DNA of 64,000 nt, from assembly GCA_003991915.1 (NCBI GenBank), contig RQTK01000055.1:606059-670058 (forward strand), written 5' to 3'. This document shows positions 52,481-63,492 of the stretch, one piece after another. Origin of the DNA: Elysia chlorotica. Lineage: Eukaryota; Mollusca; Gastropoda; Plakobranchidae. Numbering within the stretch: position 1 is the first letter of the stretch; each line of letters starts with the position of its first letter. A program made the translations under genes and the position numbers. Below the pieces are notes generated by a model. The model saw only the letters and a program-made list of their open reading frames with translations, had not been told where the DNA came from and made no database searches.

Positions 52481-53214
52481 ACTAGAATCTGTTACACAAA
52501 ATATACAAGTGGGTGGTATTTCTTGTCAATTTAGTTCCTGGTTTTTTCAACCACTCGAGTATTTCAATATTAGGGCCTACTGCCATTTCTATTTGTCATA
52601 TCCTGTTTGTTCTGGTTTACATACATATTCTTCAGCTATTGAGAGTGCGGTGGTGTGTTCGAAGTCGGCGGCAGGGGAACATGTCCAGATTATTAAATTA
52701 TATTAGAGCGGGGGGTACTTCAATGACGGGGTTTATGAAAGTCAAAAGACAGTCGCCACATTTTTCAAGGTATATCCTAGTTGATACAAAAATAGCATTT
52801 GTCTACATAACGAATAGTTTGATCACACCACTGCAATGTTCTCGTGCAAACTTTCTATCCATTTTGCGCATAGAAAATAATGTTAACACTGTTGGCTTCG
52901 ATCATGATTAATACTGCGAATATGGTTGTGGAAAAACATTTTTGTTACCCTGTTAAGTCAAAGATCTTTTGAGACGTGTACCTATCTTCTATGTTTGTGT
53001 TATTATTAGTGGGGCAGATTTTTGAAATAAGTGTAATAATTGTGGTAAAAACACAAAAGTAATCTACCCTATTACACTATTCTGGAGATGTTTCAAAGCC
53101 CTGATAGCTCAACCTTCAACAGCTGGCGACATAAAAAAGCTCATTTCTAATTTAACAACTTTTAGGATAATGATGTACCTCAACGGCCACTGTTTACGCT
53201 ACCAAAACAGAGAT
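52481..53214. other. Gene-free spacer
   Basis: Overlapping open frames at 52404-52911 begin in the minisatellite and have no recognisable content. Nothing else was seen. Confidence 0.35.
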
Positions 53215-53335
53215 AGTGCTGACACCGACCAAACCAGAAGGCAGAACTAAAGTCAACCTGAGTGAGGAGAAAAAACGGGACTTCCAGATTAGAAGTCCGA
53301 GCGTTCTACCAACTGTGCCCTGCCCCTCACCCTTC
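53215..53335 (-). repeat. SINE head/body remnant
   Basis: GTGCTGACACCGACCAAACC, then GAAGTCCGAGCGTTCTACCA in + order, matches a minus-strand copy of the local SINE, heavily diverged. Confidence 0.55.
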
Positions 53336-53341
53336 ACCGCT

Positions 53342-53446
53342 CATGCGCCCCTAATTTTTCATACACATTAATATTAGCAATATGCCTGGATACATGCACC
53401 CCTAATATTTCATACACATTAATTTTAGCAATATGCCTGGATTCGA
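53342..53446. repeat. Two-unit 52-bp tandem repeat
   Basis: ATGC(G/A)CCCCTAAT.TTTCATA then CACATTAAT.TTAGCAATAT and GCCTGGAT occur twice back to back. Confidence 0.85.
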
Positions 53447-54019
53447 CAGACATCAAAATTGGCTGCCACAGGGTGTGTAACGGAAGGCGGAGGTTTCCCC
53501 GAATCAACCGACCGTAAAGTAGTGGTAAAAAACATCCTTGTCTAGAGAGCTGAAACGGTTGACTCCACAAGACAGGGTTCATTCTAGCACTAGATCTAGA
53601 TCTAGATCTAATAAGCAGGCGGTGTAGCTGATGTTCTTTTTCTAGATAGGCTTCATAATAATTGCCCTCGAAATCCTAAGTCCTGCTTTAGTGATAAAAC
53701 CCTCAACTTTGACTTCAGTGGGATGTGTTGTCAATTTGAGAATATTTAACAGCAATGCAGGTAGGATTAAGCTTAATCATTCAGATTTACGTTTTATATG
53801 CAAGTTTAGAAACGAAATTGCCCATATTATTAGCAACAAATTCAAGGTGTATGCCGTGCTTTAGGTTTACATTTTCATAGCATTCTTGAGATAATAAAGA
53901 TGAACCTTGAACTCAATATTAGTTTTTATTTGTTCATATAATCCAGCAAGCCTCAACTTAACAGGTTATGGGCCCAGGCTCTTGATTAGACTGTAAACAT
54001 GAACTCTGGATCTAGACAC

Positions 54020-55565
54020 GATGTCGTCACAGGGATGTTATAAACTGCCCGTGTCCGATGGGAATGAGAGACAATAATTATGAGTTTTGGGAGATCAAGT
54101 TTTTAGGCTACATGCGCCTTAGAGGTCTGTGTAAAATATTTACAGAAGAAGAGACGATTGACAGCTTAAAAGTGAAGAGGCATTTGCTGAACTCATTCAG
54201 TGTCTCGATCTCGATGACAAATCCTTATCTTTGATTATCAGAGATGAATGAAGAAAAGCCCTCGATTTCTTGAGGCGCCGTTATTTACCGAAAGGAAAAC
54301 ACGAATAATAACTCTCTACACTGAACTGGCATCGCTAAATTTCAACTCCAGAGAGACGCTAACAAACTTCCTTGTCTGATCAGAGACATTATCTGGCCAA
54401 CTGAGAGAAACTGGAGAGACCATCAGCGACAGCCTTCTCACAGCTAGCTATGGTTATGGGAACCCTTCCAGACCTATTCAAACCATTTGCAGTAGTAATC
54501 AGCCAGAAAGATGAAAAATTAAAAGTTTCGGACTTGAAAATACAGCTACGAAATTTTGAGGATAAAGAGAAGCTGCGCAACGAGTGTGCTTCTAGTTCTC
54601 CAGTCCTGTTGATGGACAACGGTACTTACAGTCAACCCAGGACTGGCAACAAATCAAAGTGGTACTCATTCTGCAAACGCAACATTCCTGATCTGAGTGA
54701 ACGCTTCAAACAAAAAAAGAAGCAAGAAAGAAGTCAACCACGCAGGCGATACTGCACATTTTGAAGATCAACAACTCATGACACCCAATTATGCAGATAT
54801 AAAGGGTTAGGGTTGGGTTGGTTTAAACGTCCAACAGCAGCACTATATAGGCTATATTGTGGACGCCCCAAGACGGACGTCTGGCAATATTATGTGCTGC
54901 CACACACGAGACAAGGAGGGGATACCATGACTCCTGTCTCAGCCAGTCACATTATACTGACACCGATCCAACCAGTAGAGAACGTAACAGCCAGGATTCG
55001 AACTCGGGACCTTTTGCGTCGGAAGCCGATGTTTTGCCCCTAGACCACCGCGCCCCCCGCAGATATAAAGGGAAGCAGATATCACCAAACTCAAACTGTT
55101 AGATCTGATATAGATTCTTCTCAACCTAACGATCACAGTTTTACTTTCCATGTAGGCTCGCCTTAAAAAAACTCAGCATGACAACTCGTACCCAATCGAC
55201 AGCGGTGCTACCGTACATATTTTCAATGATAAAGAAAAATTAATCCACTTGAACAATTCCTATGTGCCTGAGAAACACATCGTCCAACTTGCCTATGGGA
55301 CCAGAGTTAACCACGTAGCTCATCGTCAAGGAAATGCCGTCGTCCATCTACACGACCAGAACGGACTGTATCAAGAGTTCAACCTAAAGAATGCCCCATG
55401 TGTGACGAGTTATCAACATAGGATCATCACTGTGCCTGCAGCTACCATGGCTGGGGCTAGTGTCAAATGTTCGTGTTCTTCCGGGACAATGAGTTTTGAA
55501 GATCATGTTTTTGGTATTTCCAAAACAAATGCCACTTCTGCATCATGTCGGGAGACCATCTAGTT
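54020..55565 (+). mobile_element. Ty1/copia retrotransposon gag-protease remnant (dead)
   Basis: Pieces in several frames match copia gag of the UBN2 type: an ALDFLRRRYLPKGKTRIITL-like stretch at about 54260-54310, then GTLPDLFKPFAVVISQKDEK with DLKIQLRNFEDKE at 54450-54600, and a basic tail. After an inserted SINE, the retropepsin motif region DSGATVHIFNDKEKLIHL appears at about 55198-55250, continuing to about 55560. No integrase or reverse transcriptase follows. Multiple stops and frameshifts show it is inactive. Confidence 0.8.
54807..55058 (-). mobile_element. Complete SINE, 252 bp, with 14-bp target-site duplication
   Basis: Inserted in the copia remnant and flanked by perfect direct repeats GCAGATATAAAGGG (54793-54806 and 55059-55072), which fix both ends. 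On its own strand it has a tRNA-like head (B box GGTTCGAA-like, read as ATTCGAACTCGGGACC on +), a body with ACACGAGACA and TGACACCGATCCAACC, and ends CCAACCCAACCCTAA. It serves as the local reference copy of the family. Confidence 0.95.
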
Positions 55566-55587
55566 CTTGACAATGATTTGGGTATTG

Positions 55588-57100
55588 GGCTGAGAGGTCA
55601 TATGGACGCTTAGGTATTGGGCCATCGATACGTTTTACAAACAAGCACCGACGATGTGTGGAGCTTGTAAGCGAACACGACAAATGATGCTGCGTCTACG
55701 CAACATTCAGCTGCACAAACATCACCCAAATTAGCGAATGAACGAGCAGGGGATAAAGGAAGCCTTGGGATTCATCTCTTTGATACGGGCTTGTACACCA
55801 CTGAGGCGTCCAGCCATGTTACTAGCATTATCGTAGCTTTGGCGACGGCAGTTTCGAAGCTCCAGTCCAAATTTGTCCAAAGCTGTCAATATTTCTGACG
55901 TTAGAGACGCTAAGATGTGTGTTTCTATTGGGATGAAGGTTATAAATCTCTCTACAGGTAGATGAACTTAACTGACGTAACTAAGAATGAATGTCTGTTG
56001 ATTGGTGTGGATAATGTGGCTGATCTTACGTTATCTGTCAACACTCCTACAAACCCGTCAACAATAGTAAATGATTAATGATGACGCGTGCCAATCTAAG
56101 AAAGTTAACATTACGCGCAGGCCCAAATTGTTGGTCATAACACGTAGAGGGAGTTTTCTTTCGCATACACATTTCACAATAGACACAATTCTTCTCAAAA
56201 CCTGGCGCCAGTATTCAACCTCTATTTCCAATTGTGTATAAGTCATTAACACCTTTGCGATGAGCATCGTATCACTGTTTTCATGCAAGAACAATCACTC
56301 TTTAACGTTTTTCCAGTCGTTGAATCCTGAAGAGGAAGCAGTCTCATCGCGGTGCTGAATAATTTACAACATTGTCAAAATACTTTCCCCGTTGTCTCTG
56401 AATTATAAATTCAGTCTCTTCTTCAGTTTTCTCCGTTTGCGAGCTCTTTAATGGAGATACCGAGAATAATCTTTGTATTCACGCTTCCTGTCCTGTCAAT
56501 GTAGGCCTAGAATATTATTTATAGTTTTCGACCTGGTGCCTAGGTTTAGTCAAAAGACAACTTCTGAAAACACACCAGCAGCAGCAACAACACCAGCGGT
56601 AGCATCATCATCCTTCTCATCAACACCGCCACCACCACCACCACCACCACCACCACCACCACCACCAACAAACAATAATAGTTGTAAAACAGCAGCAATA
56701 TAAACAATGAAAAATAATTCAACAAGAAGATATTATTTGTGGTCGAAGCCCTTAATTTTTTCTCCCATTGATGATTTTTTTTTAAAGTTTTCTCTTCTGT
56801 TCATATTTAATTTGCATCAATATTTTGATGAAACAAATGTGTATATAGTAGTGTAGGCTAATCTCTAAGGGAGTTCGAAACGAAGGGCGGGCCAACGAAA
56901 TTCTCATTAGAGTTCAACCCACTGCTTATTATGCAGAAAGTCCTCGTCGCTCCTATGTGGTATAACACATTATTAATGCTCTCTTCATGTTTCAGCGACG
57001 ATAATTGTTATTTCTGGAGTATGGCTTCCCGGGTGATTTCTGCTGGACTGTTGATTATATGTGTTCTGGGGATAGCGCCATTCCAAGCTGGCACGGAGAC
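55588..57100. repeat. Segmental duplication, unit 1
   Basis: Starts at GGGTATTGGGCTGAGAGGTC and ends within the signal-peptide exon (about 57085-57100). It pairs with 57836-59880. It contains a dead hAT transposase, a (CCA)n tract at about 56624-56665 and an exon-like block. Confidence 0.92.
55650..56460 (-). pseudogene. hAT transposase remnant (DUF4371 / ZMYM1-like), copy 1
   Basis: Minus-strand translation in broken frames gives GFNDWKNVKE and VEYWRQVLRRIVSIVK near 56310-56190, VERFITFIPIETH near 55950-55920, LELRNCRRQSYDNASNMAGR with LSGVQARIKEMNPKASFIPC at about 55860-55760, and an AECCVDAASFVVFAYKLHTS stretch ending at ..YRWP near 55635. This is the order found in ZMYM1-like hAT transposases. 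Stops and frameshifts are present throughout, and the C-terminal dimerisation region is absent. Confidence 0.82.
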
Positions 57101-57149
57101 TGAACATTATAAAGGCTACCTATTCCTCATTCCTGTGGTCTTGCTGTAA
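57021..57149 (+). pseudogene. Duplicate of the receptor signal-peptide exon, probably non-functional
   Basis: MASRVISAGLLIICVLGIAP and FQAGTE are identical in protein to the exon at 59797, but the sequence diverges after the Glu and runs to a stop at 57147-57149 with no usable donor before it. It could still be an alternative exon with a cryptic donor, but there is no evidence for that. Confidence 0.65.
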
Positions 57150-57835
57150 AGCAGGTAGACGCGGGCCGTTGATCAATCAGGTTCTTTCTTCGGTACAGGG
57201 TATCGAGAATTGGTTTGGGTGGGGCGATTCTTGTTCTTTATCCCCACAGTCACTCAATGTACTAAAGACATGCGATTGTGTAGGTCGACTCCTCGCCAGA
57301 GTTAAAATTCGCAGCTATAGTACTAGTAAAAAAAAAAAATCTAAAACAAGAACAACAAACAAACAAAACAAAAACACTGTTAGATCATACCACGTCGGAT
57401 TTCGTGTTCAGTTTGCAATCACAAAGTCACCCATCGAATAAATTGTTGTTTTTTTTTTACTAAAGTCTTAGCCAGTTCTTTTGTGCGTGTGTATGTGTGA
57501 TCATTTTTTGAAATCGTCTTAACTTTAATTTAGTGCAGTACAGCCACATACATAGGAAAATGGATCCACTGCGTTCACATTTTCCGCTACTATAAAAGTA
57601 TAAGAATGCATAATTTTTTAAATTTGCGATCCCATTTCTGAAAAACAAACACTGGTTAGTTTCTCTATAATATGCACCGAAGTGTTTGACATTTTAATTG
57701 AAAATCATAGTGACCAAGACGTCCAATAATAGAGTTAGAAGGCAAAGTCACCGAAACATACATAGACTTTGAGCAAGAAAGTGAGCTATATTTTAAAATA
57801 TTTTTGCATCGCGATGCGTAACTATTATTTAGCAA
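57101..57835. other. Unique spacer between duplication units
   Basis: AT-rich, with an A-rich/CAAA stretch at 57328-57375. Nothing recognisable was seen. Confidence 0.4.
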
Positions 57836-57899
57836 TGGGTATTAGGCTGAGAGGTCATATGGACGCTTAGGTATTGGGCCATCGATACGTTTTACAAAC

Positions 57900-58735
57900 A
57901 AGCACCGACGATGTGTGGAGCTTGTAAGCGAACACGACAAATGATGCTGCGTCTACGCAACATTCAGCTGCACAGACACCACCTAGATTAGAGAATTAGC
58001 CGAGCAGGGGACAAAGGAAGCCTTGAGATTCACCTCTTTGGTACGGGCTTGTACAGCACTGAGGCGTCCAGACATGTTACTGGCATTATCGTAGCTTTGG
58101 CGACGGCAGTTTCGAAGCTCCAGTCCAAATTTGCCCAAAGCTGTCAATATTTCTGACGTTAGAGACGCTAAGATGTGTGTTTCTATTGGGATGAAGGTTA
58201 TAAATCTCTCTACAGGTAGATGAACTTAACTGACGTAACTAAGAATGAATGTCTGTTGATTGGTGTGGATAATGTCTGAGGTGGCTGATCTTACGTTATC
58301 TGTCAACACTCCTACAAACCCGTCAACAATAGTAAATGATAAATAATGACGCGTGTCAAGCTAGGAAAGTTACCGTTACGCGCAGGCCCAAATTGTTGGT
58401 CATAACACGTAGAGGGAGTTTTCTTTCGCATACACATTTCACAATAGACACAATTCTTCTCAAAACCTGGCGCCAGTATTCAACCTCTATTTCCAATTGT
58501 GTATAAGTCATTAACACCTTTGCGATGAGCATCCTATCACTGTTTTCATGCAAGAACAATCACTCTTTAACGTTTTTCCAGTCGTTGAATCCTGAAGAGG
58601 AAGCAGTCTCATCGCGGTGCTGAATAATTTACAACAATGGCAAAATACTTACCCCGTTGGCTCTGAATGATAAATTCAGTCTCTTCTTCAGTTTCCTCCG
58701 TTTGCGAGCTGTCTATAAAATCGGATCCTTGGAGA
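57900..58735 (-). pseudogene. hAT transposase remnant, copy 2
   Basis: Same blocks as copy 1 in the same order, including VEYWRQVLRRIVSIVK, LELRNCRRQSYDNASNMSGR and AECCVDAASFVVFAYKLHTS, with independent small differences. Both copies share most of the disabling changes, so the element was dead before it was duplicated. Confidence 0.82.
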
Positions 58736-58771
58736 TACCGAGAATAATCTTTGTATTCACGCTTCCTGTCC

Positions 58772-58909
58772 AGTAAGATAAGATAAGATTAGATATAACT
58801 TTATTTGTCCTTTAAAGGCACATTTGATGGTCCGTATATGCAGCATGACAAAACAGTATAGACAGTTACGACATGAGTTATTACAAATATCGATACTCAT
58901 CACAGCATC

Positions 58910-58944
<35 letters not shown>

Positions 58945-59205
58945 TAACAATAGTCATAATAATAATTATTATCAGCATTATTATTTAAAGAATAATAGTA
59001 GCTTGCATAAACACATTGGTCTGAAATAGAAAATTGTATTACATTTTTTTTTACAAAAGTTTAAGTGCTCTAGGCAGAAACGAATTTTTGTATCTTTCAA
59101 GTCTACATTTTAAGGCTCTTGGCCTCCCTGAGCGCTCAGAAAAACTTAATTGGCTATAAAGAGGATGGTTTTTATCTTTTAAAATTGAAACAATCTTAAT
59201 TTGAC
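58772..59205 (-). mobile_element. LINE 3' end insertion inside duplication unit 2
   Basis: Unit 1 reads CTTCCTGTCCTGTCAATG where unit 2 has about 430 extra bases. On the minus strand the insertion ends in GGACAAATAAAGTTATATCT followed by a (TATCT/ATCTT) tail, as in 3' ends of Jockey-type LINEs. An (AAT)n array lies inside at about 58917-58942. Because unit 1 is empty, this insertion is younger than the duplication. Confidence 0.75.
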
Positions 59206-59796
59206 AATGTAGGCCTGGAATATTATTTATAGTTTTCGACCTGGTGCCTAGGTTTAGTCAAAAGACAACTTCTGAAAACACACCAGCAGCAGCAACAACA
59301 CCAGCGGTAGCATCACCATCCTTCTCATCAACACCACCACCACCAAAAACAATAATAGTTGTAAAACAACAGCAATATAAACAATGAAAAACAATTCAAC
59401 AAGAGGATATTATTTGTTGTCGAAGCCCTTAATTTTTTCTCCCATAGGTGATTTTTAAAGTTTCCTCCTCTGTTCATATTTAATTTGCATCAATATTTTG
59501 GTGAAGCAAATGTGTATATAGTAAATATTACATTTGAAATACTTACTAGTGTAAGTAGTAAATATTACATTTGAAATACTTCCTACCTTTTCCAAAAATG
59601 TAATTCACAAAAAACGGTGGTGTGAGCTAATCTGTAAGGGACTTCGTAACGAAGGGCGGGTCAAGGAAATTCTCGCAAGAGTTCAAACCCACTGCTTATT
59701 ATGCAGAGAGTCCTCGTCCCTCCTACCTGGTATACCAAATTATTAATGCTCTCTTCATGTTTCAGCTACGATAATTATAAATATTATTTCTGGAGT

Positions 59797-60805
59797 ATGG
59801 CTTCCCGGGTGATTTCTGCTGGACTGTTGATTATATGTGTTCTGGGGATAGCGCCATTCCAAGCTGGCACGGAGAATCCGACACTGAATATCTCCAACAT
59901 GACCTACGTCTTTTCACACTCCATCTTCAAGAAGTGAGCTGTAGTCTCTTAATTTTTCCTGATATGGTTATGGAAGTGCTTATATAGGCTACTGTTAGCC
60001 TCCATTAGGGTACTCCACAAGGCAGTGCCTGGTATAGACTACTGGTAGCCAACACAAAGTATCCACTGGGGAATAGATGAACCATAATATATATTATTTG
60101 TTTGTTTAACGTCCAACATCAGCAATATATAGACTATGCTGTGGACGGGCCCCAAGACTGACGTCAATTTTTTATGTGCTGCCACACACGAGACAGGGCG
60201 GGGATACCATGACTCCTGTCTCAGCCGGTCACATTAAACTGACACCGACCCAACCAGTAGGGAGCGCAATCGCCAGGGCTCAAATCCGGACCTTTTGCGT
60301 CGGAAGCCGATGTTCTACCCCAGGGCCACCGCACACCCAACAATTAAGCAAGACCGCGGGAGTGGGGAATAGCTATCCTATAAGGTGTTCCCCTGTGGGT
60401 TCCTTACGTAGGATACCAGTAGCCAAAAATAAGTCTTCCTGTGATTAATTTAACGTTTTAATATTCTACTATCTTTTAAATCATATTGCCATTTTTCCAC
60501 GTTTAAGCTAGTCTTTTTTCAAAATCTTTCCCAATAAGAACGTAAGGTCACAAATTAAACGAAGTGATTTTTTTCTTTCTGTCTGCAAAGCCAAAAGTAA
60601 TTTTATTTCTACTAATTTGTTCGCATAGACATGACATAACGGTTCTTAGAGAGTATTTTTTCAGCCCACAAAACAACAATGTAAACTGTCCTATCTGTGT
60701 GCGCTTTTATTGAAAATTTATAAAATATCGCTTATTCGAAATCACCACATTGCCAACATAATAGTCTAACTCATTAGCCATAGCAATAGCTAGTGCAGTT
60801 TTCTT

Positions 60806-60862
<57 letters not shown>

Positions 60863-63188
60863 GGGGGGGGGGGGCGGTGGCCTGAGGTAGAACATTGGCC
60901 TTCGACGCAAAAGGTCAGTGGTTCGAGCCCTGGCGATTTCGCTCTCTACTGGTTGGGACGGTGTCCGTTTAATGAGATCGATTAAGACAGGAGACATGGT
61001 ATCCCCGCCCTGTCTCGTGCGTGGCAGCACATAAAATTGTCAGACGTCAGTCTTGTGCCCCGTCGACAATAAGTCTATATAGTGCTGATGATGGACGTTA
61101 GACCAACTCAACTACTCTCTCTCTTTCTCTTCCTTCTCTCTCTCTCTTTCTCTTCCTTTTCTCTCTCTCTCTCTCACTCTCTCTCTTTCTCGTTCGCTTT
61201 CTCTCTATCTTACCTTTCACCCTCAAAGATGGGCCAAGAAGTACACTGCAACGAGAGAGAACAGAAGTAATTTATTACCAGTATTTTATGATGTTTTTTC
61301 TTATCACATCTTTAGTTCCACATCTTTGCAATAAGAACATTATAACACTGTTTGATTCTTCATTACTTTTCCCCTCTTCATCTTACAGGTGGTTGGAATG
61401 TTTATGCAATGCAACTGTGGGAAAGTGTTCATATAAGCTCACAAACAACAATATCACTGACATTACACATGATACTTCAGTAACGTGCTTAGAGAACAGC
61501 ACACGGATTTCATGTGATACCCCCAACATTAACAGCACGAAATCTTGCGAACGTTGCTCTGAAGAAGAAATTAGTAATGCAACATTCGTTTCTCACATTA
61601 ACGCAAGTAGCACATTCGTTTCTAAAATTAACGCAAGTAGCATCGATTCATGCTCCAACACGCCATGCATCCAAATTCACTGGAATGCTTACTCTGTTGA
61701 TTTTCAAGATATCCCGACTGTTCAATCATGTCCAAGTCCGCCACAACCCACGACAGTCCCAGATCTAGCTTTAACGTCTTTCAGCACCGTAGACTCAGCG
61801 GATGTGACGCAAACCTTGTCACCAAGCAACGCGTCAACCATTGCAAACCCAGTCTCCGCTGAGGGGAGGTCTGACGACGACCAAACTGTCATCCTCGCCG
61901 CGGGGGTAGGGGGCGGTCTGTTGCTCATCCTCGTGACGTCTCTACTGGCAGCCATCTTGGCTTGTTGGAGGAGGCGCCAGAGAAAGATGGCAGTCGACAC
62001 AGACCAGCCAATCACCGCCGCCCAGAGGAACAGTCCTGGCGATTACGTGGAGATCGGTGACATCAAACCAGCCAGGACTCGTCCGAGTAGAACTAAGAGT
62101 AAGACACAGAACTGCAGCCCTGCTAGTATTACTTCAGAAGGTGCCCAAGAAGAATCGATCCCTTATCATGCATTACCAGACCAAACTAGCGAGGAAACAT
62201 CGATCTTTAACCCTCATGTCTATGCAGATCCCATCTCTCTACTCGAGAGTAAGAATGGTCAAATCGGAAACGGCAAGGTGTATATAGACATTCCTCTCGA
62301 TAAAAAGGAAAACAGTATCCATCTGTACGAACCATCTGAATACTCCGAACTTTCAGATGCAAACACTACAATGTATGTACCAGCAGAATTACCCGATCAG
62401 TCCACAGCCTGTTTTGAGAGCGTTGATTATCCTTCTCCGGGACCTGAGACTGAAGACACCACAAAGAGGGACTCTTTACCGTACAAAACTCAGTATGAAG
62501 ATATAGATAACATTGCCGCACACGTTCAGAACCATAGGGTCACAAATGGTGATCGTGGCGATGAAAATAGCCCAGAAGAAAACAAAACAGACATCAGCGA
62601 AAATGATGGCAGTCAAACAGTTATTGGAAGTGTCCTGGCTACTTACGACGCGAGGTCCCGGTGTTCTACAGGGCCGAGTGAAGGAAGCGACGAAGAGAAA
62701 ACGACATGTAGCTCTGTGGAAACGAGTACAATAAATTAACACCAGATACAGAGCGTGCTCGGGGGGACAGAGTATCCGAGAGTTTTCTGGCCACCTACGG
62801 CCCAGCTAGCGGACGACCTATAGATCTAGACCAGCATGCTTCAGGTGATGGCGGATCAGAGCCAAGCCAAAGTCAGTATGCTCACGTGAGTGAAGGAGAT
62901 GTTACGATCGAAGCCAGTGTGTTGGCCACATACAATGTACCGTCGGAGACGTTTGGTCACAGGCTTGGGGATCAGGGGTCTACACCTGAGGGGGAGAACT
63001 TTCCACCGAATCTGGATAGGACAGCTATGTGGCCAGGTGCAGGGCCTGGCACCAAGGAACACGTCTACGAACTGGATGGATTGGATGACGATGGTGTTGA
63101 GGATAACGAATCTCCTTTAACAACTGCTGATCAAGATTACGACAAACAAAACGTGTATTTTGAACTAACGGTGGATACATGTATTTAA
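59797..63188 (+). CDS. Single-pass receptor-like glycoprotein with ITIM-like tail (frame broken near 62730)
   Basis: Not a family I recognise. Exon 1 (59797-59933) encodes a signal peptide (MASRVISAGLLIICVLGIAP) and a short N-glycosylated stretch. Its donor GTGAGC in phase 2 matches the acceptor CATCTTACAG of exon 2 (from 61389). The ectodomain (to about 61884) is Cys-rich with at least nine N-x-S/T sites and a short repeat INASSTFVSKINASS. One membrane helix (TVILAAGVGGGLLLILV..., 61885-61965) precedes CWRRRQRK and a long acidic tail. Tail tyrosines include IPYHAL (62158), SEYSEL (62335) and SQYAHV (62871), which fit the ITIM consensus, and TQYEDI (62488), which fits ITSM. The first frame stops at 62737-62739; a -1 frame continues open to 63188 with the same repeated LATY motif. 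Length is about 495 aa as read, or about 644 aa if the frame is continuous. Confidence 0.72.
60097..60342 (-). mobile_element. SINE copy in receptor intron
   Basis: Nearly full length, minus orientation: TTTAACGTCCAACATCAGCA tail, GGGCCCCAAGACTGACGTC, ACACGAGACAGGGCGGGGAT, CACATTAAACTGACACCGAC body, TTTTGCGTCGGAAGCCGATG and GTTCTACCCCAGGGCCACCG head. It is close to the copy at 54807-55058. Confidence 0.92.
60810..60874. repeat. (CT)n followed by poly-G
   Basis: CT array of about 50 bases ending in about 12 G bases, directly before a SINE head. Confidence 0.97.
60875..61113 (+). mobile_element. SINE copy in receptor intron
   Basis: Plus orientation: GGTGGCCTGAGGTAGAACAT head, GTGGTTCGAGCCCTGGCGAT B box, TGTCTCGTGCGTGGCAGCAC and ATAAAATTGTCAGACGTCAG body, ATATAGTGCTGATGATGGAC tail. 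Confidence 0.92.
61114..61215. repeat. Imperfect CT-rich tract
   Basis: CT/CTTT-rich sequence in the intron, about 170 bases before the exon 2 acceptor. Confidence 0.9.
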
Positions 63189-63214
63189 AAGGAGTTTGTC
63201 TTGAGTGTAGGAAG

Positions 63215-63492
<278 letters not shown>

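Larger units (their letters stand above)
57836..59880. repeat. Segmental duplication, unit 2
   Basis: Starts GGGTATTAGGCTGAGAGGTC and runs parallel to unit 1 through the hAT remnant, the AGCAGCAACAACACCAGCGG tract and the signal-peptide exon. It has a 430-bp LINE insertion (58772-59205), a shorter CCA tract and an extra local duplication (TATTACATTTGAAATACTT twice at about 59525-59580). Confidence 0.92.

Noticed and set aside
56473..56703. Pro/Thr-rich 76-codon frame
   Set aside because: Created by the CCA/ACA triplet tract inside the segmental duplication; the equivalent in unit 2 is shortened and out of register.
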